A DNA stretch of 6,389 nucleotides from Bacteroidales bacterium UBA1722 (lineage in GTDB: Bacteria; Bacteroidota; Bacteroidia; Bacteroidales; UBA932): positions 12,672-19,060 of the forward strand of contig DCIQ01000157.1 of NCBI GenBank assembly GCA_002317435.1. The letters run 5' to 3'. The notes beneath the pieces are model-generated. The model did no database searches, had not been told where the DNA came from, and was given only the letters and a program-made list of their open reading frames with translations. Shown one piece after another: positions 1 to 5,333 of the stretch. The translations under genes were made by a program, and so were the position numbers. Numbering within the stretch: the stretch's first letter is position 1; every line of letters begins with the position of its first letter.

Positions 1-192
1 AGCGAGAACTGCTACTGCACAGAGGGCATATGCCCAATAAAGGAGACCGTCAACCCAGCTGAAGTTGTCCATTATCCAAGCCATGTTGCTCAATGCGAAA
101 GCACCTGTACCGTTCTGCATGTAGAACAGCACCAGAAATACCAGCGAAAGAACCAACAGCGAGTATAATGTGATTTTTAATGCTTTTGCCAT
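1..192 (-). CDS. Small membrane protein after exbB, 3' end cut by window edge
   Basis: An open frame of 64 codons starts at an ATG (plus-strand cat at 190-192) and runs without a stop off the window edge, so the protein is incomplete. It begins MAKALKITLYSLLVLS. A hydrophobic segment covers about residues 7-24, followed by a polar and aromatic stretch (about 25-48, rich in Asn, Trp and Asp). A second hydrophobic stretch starts at about residue 49 and is still open at the edge. The start lies 19 bases past the exbB stop, so co-transcription is very likely. There is no clear Shine-Dalgarno sequence, as is usual in Bacteroidota. From memory, Bacteroidota exbB genes are often followed by a small uncharacterised membrane protein and then by exbD genes, and this fits that slot. 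No function can be assigned from what is visible. The continuous frame, two membrane segments and tight spacing support a real gene. Confidence 0.65.
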   Translation of the reverse strand, partial: MAKALKITLYSLLVLSLVFLVLFYMQNGTGAFALSNMAWIMDNFSWVDGLLYWAYALCAVAVLA

Positions 193-211
193 GATAGCTG
201 GGGGTTAATGA

Positions 212-1012
212 TTATTTATTCTGGAATTTAACGAGCATGTCAACGAGAGAGATGGAAGCATCCTCCATTGAGTTTACGATAGTGTCAACTTTTGAGATGA
301 GGTAGTTGTAGAACAACTGAAGGATGATAGCTACGATAAGACCACCTACGGTAGTGATCAGAGCGACTTTCATACCGCCGGCTACGAGGGTCGGGCTGAT
401 GTCACCTGCTGCCTGGATGTTATCGAATGCCTGGATCATACCGATTACGGTACCCATGAACCCCAACATAGGAGCGATACCGATGAAGAGGGTGATCCAA
501 GAAAGACCGCTTTCCAGCTGACCCATCTGAACCGAGCCGTAGGATACGACTGCCTTCTCTACCTGATCGACGCCCTGGTCCATGCGGAGAAGACCCTGAT
601 AGAAGATGGAAGCGACAGGTCCGCGGGTATCGCGGCAAACGTCCTTGGCTGCTTCAACACCGCCTTCCTTAAGAGCGGCTTCAACCTTTTCAAGGAGTTT
701 TTCAGTATTTGTGCTGGCAAGATTCAGATAGATGATACGTTCGATACAGATAGCCAGACCCAGAATAAGACAGGCGATAACTGTAGCCATGAAACCTGCA
801 CCACCTTCGATGAATTTGGTCTTGATGGCCTGAAATACGGGAACTTCCTCAGCTACTTCCTCAACTGCGGGAGCGGCAGCGACTTCCTCAACTGCGGGAG
901 CCTCCACTTCTGTAGCCTCCTCGGCAGCAACTTCTTCAGTCTGGGCGAATGCATACTGTGCAGTAAATGCCATGAGGCCCGCAACTGCTAGCAACGCAAA
1001 AATTTTTTTCAT
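212..1012 (-). CDS. exbB: MotA/TolQ/ExbB-family proton channel protein
   Basis: Inner-membrane proton channel subunit that, with ExbD-type partners, should couple the proton gradient to TonB and so to outer-membrane TonB-dependent transporters. The 266-residue protein starts with a typical signal peptide (MKKIFALLAVAGLMAF, likely cleaved after AFA at residue 23). An Ala/Glu/Val-rich acidic tail follows (about 24-58), predicted to be periplasmic. Membrane segments lie at about 73-95, 170-194 and 207-238. Segments two and three carry the family signatures APMLGFMGTVIGMIQAF (180-196) and the ALITTVGGL stretch (217-225), including the pore-lining threonines seen in ExbB/TolQ. The cytoplasmic domain between the first two segments (about 96-168) has normal length. 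The start ATG gives a complete signal peptide. A small membrane protein gene follows after 19 bases. TolQ- or MotA-type roles are alternatives; the signal peptide and small downstream membrane gene favour a Bacteroidota ExbB. Confidence 0.93.
   Translation of the reverse strand: MKKIFALLAVAGLMAFTAQYAFAQTEEVAAEEATEVEAPAVEEVAAAPAVEEVAEEVPVFQAIKTKFIEGGAGFMATVIACLILGLAICIERIIYLNLASTNTEKLLEKVEAALKEGGVEAAKDVCRDTRGPVASIFYQGLLRMDQGVDQVEKAVVSYGSVQMGQLESGLSWITLFIGIAPMLGFMGTVIGMIQAFDNIQAAGDISPTLVAGGMKVALITTVGGLIVAIILQLFYNYLISKVDTIVNSMEDASISLVDMLVKFQNK
855..901. repeat. Two direct copies of a 20-base repeat inside exbB
   Basis: Bases 855-874 and 882-901 are identical (acttcctcaactgcgggagc on the plus strand) and are spaced 27 bases apart, exactly nine codons. 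They lie in the acidic tail of ExbB and encode the two APAVEEV units within residues 38-53. The period keeps the reading frame, so gain or loss of a unit by slippage would only change tail length. Confidence 0.9.
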
Positions 1013-1037
1013 AAAGATTTTGAGATTAATTATTAAA

Positions 1038-1045
1038 CAAATATT
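1038..1045 (-). promoter_or_regulatory. Possible -7 element of an exbB promoter
   Basis: On the minus strand the spacer between the tRNA gene and exbB reads AATATTTG here, one mismatch from the Bacteroidota -7 consensus TAnnTTTG. It would place transcription start roughly 20 bases before the exbB ATG. I see no good TTTG partner about 20 bases upstream, where the tRNA 3' region lies, so this is weak. Read-through from the tRNA is an alternative. Confidence 0.25.
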
Positions 1046-1065
1046 AAACAGTTAATTAATAAAAG

Positions 1066-1153
1066 CGGAGAGGGCGGGATTCGAACCCGCGAAGCCCTTT
1101 TGAAGCTTACGCACTTTCCAGGCGCGCGCCTTAGACCACTCGGCCACCTCTCC
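1066..1153 (-). tRNA. tRNA-Ser, anticodon GGA
   Basis: An 88-nt class II tRNA that decodes UCC and UCU serine codons. On the minus strand the acceptor arms GGAGAGG (1153-1147) and CCTCTCC (1073-1067) pair fully and are followed by discriminator G at 1066. The D arm has GCC/GGC around GAGTGGTCTAA. The anticodon arm is CGCGC-CTGGAAA-GTGCG with anticodon GGA. The long variable arm pairs AAGCTT with GGGCTT, including two G-T pairs, which marks the serine class. The T arm is GCGGG-TTCGAAT-CCCGC. After the discriminator the DNA reads CTTTT, so CCA is not encoded and must be added by CCA transferase. The gene sits between ansA and exbB on the same strand. No integrase or duplicated 3' end is visible, so I see no sign that it serves as an attachment site. 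Confidence 0.97.
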
Positions 1154-1201
1154 AAACATTCCAAATAACCGTCCCCGCACTCTCACCACACAAAATATCT
1201 A

Positions 1202-1209
1202 CAAAAATA
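1202..1209 (-). promoter_or_regulatory. Candidate -7 element of the tRNA-Ser promoter
   Basis: The minus strand reads TATTTTTG, an exact match to the Bacteroidota TAnnTTTG -7 element, in the AT-rich spacer between the ansA stop and the tRNA gene. Transcription would begin about 40 bases before the mature tRNA 5' end, leaving a short leader for RNase P to remove. The upstream region is T-rich but holds no clean TTTG at the expected -33 spacing, so the assignment is tentative. Confidence 0.35.
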
Positions 1210-1230
1210 GAAAAATTATTTAATAAAGTG

Positions 1231-2271
1231 TCACATTATCGTTATTTCTCCACGCATATTTTTGCACAGGTAACGCTTAACACTCACATTATCCGCAAAT
1301 TGACCCAATAAAAAATATAATTTCGTCACCGCTGCCTCCACGGTGCTGTCATATCCGCCGAGCACTCCGGCCATTTTCAGGGCCCTTCCTGTAGCATAAG
1401 CGTCCATATCGACGCACCCCGCCGGACACTGCGAAACGTTAAGCACTATGACTCCCCGCGAGGTCAGTTCCCCGATCACTTCCAGAAACCCGGAATCCGT
1501 AGGTGCATTCCCCGACCCGTAAGTCTCCAGGATGACAGCCCTGAGACCCTCCACGGAACATATCCCCTTCAGCATCTTCCTGTTCATCCCGGGCACCAGC
1601 CTCACGGTGGCCAGCGAATTGTCCAGATTCTTGCGGACCCACAACGGATGCCCCCAGCTCTCGGGATACCGGATCTGAGCCACATTATACTTTATATGTA
1701 TCCCCGCTTCGGCCAGTTCCGGGAAATTGACCGACTTGAACGCCCTGAAATTTTCAGCATTGTACTTGGTGGTGCGGTTCCCCCTGTAGAGGATGTTCTC
1801 GAAGAACACCGTGACTTCCGGAACCATCGGATGACCGTCACTCCTCACGGCGGCGGCCACCTCTATCGACGATATGAGGTTCTCCCTTCCGTCCGTCCGG
1901 AGCTTCCCTATGGGAAGCTGGCTTCCCGTAAAGACCACCGGCTTCTCCAGGTCGTCCAGCATGAAACTCAGCATCGACGCGGAATAGGACATGGTGTCGG
2001 TACCGTGAAGCACCACGAAACCGTCATACGATTCATAGTTTTTCTCTATGATGCCCGCCAGTTCGATCCAGAATTCCATATTCACGTCCGAAGAATCTAT
2101 CAAAGGACTGAAAGAGTGCACGTCCAGCCGGCACACTATCTTCTTCAGTTCGGGCACTTCCGAAAGAATCTGTGAAAAATCGAACGGGACCAGCGTGCCG
2201 GTCTCCCGGTCCTGTTTCATCCCTATGGTCCCGCCTGTGTATATCAGGAGTATCTTCTGCAATCCGTTCAT
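1231..2271 (-). CDS. ansA: Type I (cytoplasmic) L-asparaginase
   Basis: Hydrolyses L-asparagine to aspartate and ammonia. The 346-residue protein has no signal peptide and resembles E. coli asparaginase I (338 residues) end to end, which places it in the cytoplasm. The nucleophile motif YTGGTIG (11-17) holds the likely catalytic Thr15. DSSD (59-62) forms the substrate pocket, HGTDTM (89-94) holds Thr91 and Asp92, and RGNRTTK (163-169) ends in the catalytic lysine Lys169. Later blocks YGSGNAP (251-257), CPAGCVDMDAYATG (282-295) and the C-terminal NMRGEIT (338-344) are also family-typical. At the position of E. coli Arg240, reported as part of the asparagine effector site, this protein has Glu249, while the equivalents of Thr162 (Thr168) and Cys273 (Cys282) are kept. 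The start lies 13 bases after the tatD stop, so it is probably the last gene of the dprA-tatD-ansA unit. A glutaminase side activity cannot be excluded. Confidence 0.95.
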   Translation of the reverse strand: MNGLQKILLIYTGGTIGMKQDRETGTLVPFDFSQILSEVPELKKIVCRLDVHSFSPLIDSSDVNMEFWIELAGIIEKNYESYDGFVVLHGTDTMSYSASMLSFMLDDLEKPVVFTGSQLPIGKLRTDGRENLISSIEVAAAVRSDGHPMVPEVTVFFENILYRGNRTTKYNAENFRAFKSVNFPELAEAGIHIKYNVAQIRYPESWGHPLWVRKNLDNSLATVRLVPGMNRKMLKGICSVEGLRAVILETYGSGNAPTDSGFLEVIGELTSRGVIVLNVSQCPAGCVDMDAYATGRALKMAGVLGGYDSTVEAAVTKLYFLLGQFADNVSVKRYLCKNMRGEITIM

Positions 2272-2284
2272 ATAGTCTGTTTCG

Positions 2285-3055
2285 TCATATTCCGAACAAT
2301 TTCTCCGCGTTCGAGGTGGTGACTTTCCTTATCTCCCCGACGTCCATCCCCTTCAGGGCAGCTATCTTCTCCGATATATAAGAGAGGTATGCCGGTTCGT
2401 TCCTCCGTCCCCTGAAAGGAACCGGCGTGAGATACGGCGAGTCCGTCTCCAGCAATATGTCCTCCGGAGACATCGAAGCGACCGTGGCCGCCACCTGCGC
2501 GTTCCTGTACGTCACCACACCCCCTATCCCGAACTTGAAATCCCCATAGGCCTTCAGCCGGAGATAAGTCTCCGTGCTGCCCGAAAACGCATGGAACACA
2601 CCGCGCGGCATCTTCCCCGCAAAGAGCAGTTTATCCAGCACTTCGTGCAATTCGTCCGTCGCGTCCCGCACGTGGATGATCACCGGCAGCGAGGCATCGT
2701 GCGCCAGAATCATCTGCTCTTCGAACACCGCCTTCTGTTCCGCCATGTACTCCTTCGACCAGTGACCGTCCAATCCTATCTCCCCTATGGCGGTCCATCT
2801 GCGGATGCGGAACTTCTCCAGAACGAAATCCAATTCCTTCCTCCACTGCGGACCCACTGAAGTGGGATGCAGTCCTATGCATACGAACGCCTTCCCCTCC
2901 AGAGCATCTGCAGTGCGGACCATCCTGTCATAGGACTCCGAATCTATGGCCGGAAAGATGAACCGGTCCACCCCAGCCCGGGCGGCGCGTGAGACCGTCT
3001 CGTCCAGATCGTCCCGGAACTCGGGTTCATAGATATGTGTATGGGTGTCTATCAT
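2285..3055 (-). CDS. tatD: TatD-family metal-dependent hydrolase (DNase)
   Basis: A cytoplasmic TIM-barrel amidohydrolase-fold enzyme. Characterised family members are divalent-metal-dependent deoxyribonucleases, including 3'-5' exonuclease activity. At 256 residues it has the normal full length. Metal ligands are visible in order: His5 and His7 in MIDTHTHIYEP, Glu92 in IGEIGLDGHW, His128 in PVIIHVRDA, His155 in GVFHAFSGS, and Asp205 in LLETDSPYLTP. The C-terminal RRNEPAYL and NAEKLFG stretches are also typical. The residue after GLD in the Glu92 motif is Gly95, where aromatic or larger residues are common, but no catalytic residue is lost. Its ATG overlaps the dprA stop by four bases (ATGA at 3055-3052), which indicates translational coupling, and ansA follows after 13 bases. 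The exact in vivo substrate is not decided by sequence; DNA repair, turnover of DNA ends or D-aminoacyl-tRNA hydrolysis have all been proposed for the family. Confidence 0.94.
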   Translation of the reverse strand: MIDTHTHIYEPEFRDDLDETVSRAARAGVDRFIFPAIDSESYDRMVRTADALEGKAFVCIGLHPTSVGPQWRKELDFVLEKFRIRRWTAIGEIGLDGHWSKEYMAEQKAVFEEQMILAHDASLPVIIHVRDATDELHEVLDKLLFAGKMPRGVFHAFSGSTETYLRLKAYGDFKFGIGGVVTYRNAQVAATVASMSPEDILLETDSPYLTPVPFRGRRNEPAYLSYISEKIAALKGMDVGEIRKVTTSNAEKLFGI

Positions 3056-4173
3056 CTTATCTTATTCCTGATGCGATATGTTCCGGGGGACACGGCCACT
3101 ATCCTCCCCTCCATCTCCAACTCCGTCAATGCCGACATAACTTCCTGATATTCAAAGTCCACCTTACGCAGCACCATATCCGCATCCATACTGGTAACGG
3201 CCGATAAAGTTACCAAAATATTTCGTTTCACGGCACTGTCACACTCAAATAACAACGGCTCGGACGCCTTCCGGCCCTTCACCGTATCATTCCATCCCAG
3301 ATAGGACGGGACTCCCCTGACAGAGGAGACGATCTCCGCAGTCCGTTCCTTTATCAGGGAGATGCATCCCTGAGCCACATTATCCGAAAGTCTGCCGGGT
3401 ACCGCCAGCACTTCCCGCGAGTAGGAAGCAGCCATTCTGGAGGTCACCACCCCGCCTCCCGAACGGTCGGACTCCACCAGGATGACCGCATCGCACAGCC
3501 CCGCTATTATCCTGTTCCGCCTGAGAAAATTCACCTTGTTCGGCAGGGCCCCGCGCCAGAAATCTGTCAGGATACCACCCTGACGGCACATCCTGACGGC
3601 ATCAGCCCTGTGCATCCTCGGGTATATCTCGTTTATGCCGGTGGCCATCACTCCCACGGTCTGAAGCCCCGCATCGAGCGCCTCCCTATGTGCACAGATA
3701 TCGATTCCGTAGGCCAGCCCGCTCACTATCAGAGGCTTGGTTTCGAGTGCCGCGAACGTTCGGACTATCTCGCGACAGACTTCCTCTCCATAGGCATCGG
3801 GACGGCGGGTCCCCACCACGGACACCACCCTCTCCCCGTTCAGATCCGCGACACCTTTATAGAACAGCACGACAGGGGCGTCTTCACATTCCTTCAGCCG
3901 CCGCGGATAAGAACTGTCCTTCAGATACAGAATATGTATATCCTTCGAAATGGACCATTCCACTTCCCGGTATGCCTCTTCCAGGACCTTCCCGTCCGAA
4001 AGCACTCCCGGATACTTCGAATCCTTTCCGAATATCTCTTCCAGCGCAGGACGGCCCAGAGAAAACACTTTTCCGGGCGAGGGGAACTGTTCCACCACCT
4101 TCCGGGCCAGAACACAGTTGTAATTGAAAATCCTGTTCAGGGCACAGGCATAAACCAAATCCGAATATTCCAT
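3052..4173 (-). CDS. dprA: DNA-processing protein DprA (Smf), ssDNA-binding RecA loader
   Basis: DprA binds incoming single-stranded DNA in natural transformation and loads RecA; it is also widespread in species not known to be competent. The 373-residue protein has the usual three-part layout. The N-terminal helical region (about 1-70) is divergent. The Rossmann-fold core (about 80-285) has VGTRRPDAYG (120-129), SGLAYGID (151-158) followed by Ala161-His162, FLRRNRIIAGL (217-227), SGGGVVTSRMA (238-248) and AVPG (257-260). A winged-helix C-terminal domain (about 311-373) ends with SPGTYRI. Helix-hairpin-helix glycines normally seen near residues 15-20 are not evident (ALNRIFNYNCVLARK, 11-25). 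The start is the only ATG that fits; upstream codons stay open but offer no better start. The gene overlaps tatD by four bases. It starts 78 bases after galE, behind a probable terminator, so it likely has its own promoter, though I could not point to a convincing one. Confidence 0.93.
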   Translation of the reverse strand: MEYSDLVYACALNRIFNYNCVLARKVVEQFPSPGKVFSLGRPALEEIFGKDSKYPGVLSDGKVLEEAYREVEWSISKDIHILYLKDSSYPRRLKECEDAPVVLFYKGVADLNGERVVSVVGTRRPDAYGEEVCREIVRTFAALETKPLIVSGLAYGIDICAHREALDAGLQTVGVMATGINEIYPRMHRADAVRMCRQGGILTDFWRGALPNKVNFLRRNRIIAGLCDAVILVESDRSGGGVVTSRMAASYSREVLAVPGRLSDNVAQGCISLIKERTAEIVSSVRGVPSYLGWNDTVKGRKASEPLLFECDSAVKRNILVTLSAVTSMDADMVLRKVDFEYQEVMSALTELEMEGRIVAVSPGTYRIRNKIR

Positions 4174-4216
4174 TCGGCGAAGATATCGCTGAGGAATATC
4201 CGGATTCGAAAATTCT

Positions 4217-4244
4217 AAAAAAAGAAATAAATATTTCCTTTTTT
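4217..4244 (-). terminator. AT-rich hairpin with U-rich arm after galE
   Basis: Eight bases beyond the galE stop, the minus-strand RNA can form an 11-pair stem, AAAAAAGGAAA with UUUCUUUUUUU (one G-U pair), around a six-base loop. The U-rich 3' arm resembles a factor-independent terminator, but the stem has only two pairs involving G and is weak, so termination may be partial. It separates galE from dprA. Confidence 0.45.
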
Positions 4245-4251
4245 ATTCAGG

Positions 4252-5280
4252 TTACAGGTTTCTGATTTTCTTTTCCCAGTTCCAGGCAGAGAGAAGCACG
4301 TCTCCAAGCGGAGTGTCGGCTTTCCATCCGAGGATTTTGTTCGCTTTGGAGGCATCCGCCCATACCTTGACGATGTCCCCTTCCCTTCTCGGCGCGAATT
4401 TATACGGAAGGTCCACACCTGTCACACGCTTGAATTCATTCACCAGTTCCAGAACGGACACTCCGGTACCGGTACCGAGATTGAAAAGCTCATAACGCTC
4501 GCCGTCGGCTCCCAGCATCCTGTCCACTGCACGCACGTGGGCCTTGGCCAGATCGCACACATATATGTAGTCACGGATGCAAGTCCCGTCGGGAGTGTCA
4601 TAATCATCACCGAAAATGCTGAGTTCCTTCCTCAGTCCGGCAGCGGTCTGGGTGATATAGGGCACCAGATTCTGGGGTACGCCGACAGGCAGTTCCCCGA
4701 TGAGGGCCGAAGGATGGGCTCCGATGGGATTGAAATATCTGAGCGCCGTGACTTTTATATTGCCGTAGGCTCTCACACTATCCTTCAGCATATCCTCACA
4801 CATCTGCTTGGTCCGGCCGTAAGGAGAAAGAGCAGGTTTGGTCCTGGCCGTCTCGCTGATGGGGAGAGCCCCTTCGTCGGGTTCGCCATATACGGTGCAG
4901 GACGACGAGAAGACTATATTGCCGCTCTCGCGGCTCCTCATCAGATCGATGAGGTTCACCAGGGACATAAGGTTGTTCCTGAAATATTCCACGGGCTTGA
5001 GCACACTCTCCCCCACCGCCTTGAATGCGGCGAAATGAATGGCGGCATCAATGTCCGGATACGCTTCGAACACCCGGCTGAAGGAGGACATATCCGAGCA
5101 GTCCGCCTCCACGAAAGGAATCTCGAACCCGAGAATGGATGAAATACCTTTCAGCACATCGGGAGTGGAATTCGCGAAATCATCCACGCCCACCACTTCG
5201 TAACCGGCCTTCACCAGTTCCACGACCGTATGCGAGCCTATATATCCGGCCGCACCTGTAACCAATACACGATTTGACAT
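4252..5280 (-). CDS. galE: UDP-glucose/UDP-hexose 4-epimerase
   Basis: An NAD-dependent extended short-chain dehydrogenase that interconverts UDP-glucose and UDP-galactose, and in some members the N-acetyl forms, supplying galactose use and surface glycan synthesis in the cytoplasm. I start it at 5280 (MSNRVLVTGAAGYIGSHT), giving 342 residues against 338 in E. coli. An in-frame ATG at 5328 would add 16 charged residues before the Rossmann fold and is less likely. The NAD motif TGAAGYIG is at 8-15. The catalytic triad is Ser127 in FSSSCTVYG, with Tyr154 and Lys158 in SPYGRTK. RYFNPIGAHP (181-190), RDYIYVCDLA (236-245) and FAPRREGD (295-302) are conserved. The substrate gatekeeper equivalent to E. 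coli Tyr299 is Val306 (IVKVWADASKA), which may widen specificity to N-acetylated sugars. It lies 53 bases after queA with no terminator visible between them, so the two may be co-transcribed. Confidence 0.94.
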   Translation of the reverse strand: MSNRVLVTGAAGYIGSHTVVELVKAGYEVVGVDDFANSTPDVLKGISSILGFEIPFVEADCSDMSSFSRVFEAYPDIDAAIHFAAFKAVGESVLKPVEYFRNNLMSLVNLIDLMRSRESGNIVFSSSCTVYGEPDEGALPISETARTKPALSPYGRTKQMCEDMLKDSVRAYGNIKVTALRYFNPIGAHPSALIGELPVGVPQNLVPYITQTAAGLRKELSIFGDDYDTPDGTCIRDYIYVCDLAKAHVRAVDRMLGADGERYELFNLGTGTGVSVLELVNEFKRVTGVDLPYKFAPRREGDIVKVWADASKANKILGWKADTPLGDVLLSAWNWEKKIRNL

Positions 5281-5333
5281 ATCTATCCGTTTACTTTTTC
5301 TTTTGTAACCGTTCTCTGCACCGGACACCCCTG

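Noticed and set aside
1121..1130. Ten-base palindrome ggcgcgcgcc
   Set aside because: It falls inside tRNA-Ser at the junction of the D and anticodon stems and is explained by tRNA structure.
1066..1153. tRNA-Ser as a phage or island attachment site
   Set aside because: No integrase, no duplicated tRNA 3' fragment and no foreign-looking genes are present in the window.
4174..4216. dprA promoter in the galE-dprA spacer
   Set aside because: The minus strand has TAGAATTTTCG, which does not match TAnnTTTG spacing, and there is no -33 partner, so I did not annotate it.
3610..4218. Plus-strand open frame of about 200 codons opposite dprA
   Set aside because: It is an antisense shadow: no recognisable domain, Arg/His/Pro-rich composition, and dprA motifs fully explain the region. 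The same holds for plus-strand frames at 1648-2175, 4537-5142 and 5274-5837.
4464..4476. Tandem cggtac repeat in galE
   Set aside because: It only encodes the conserved LGTGTG stretch of GalE and is too short to be meaningful.
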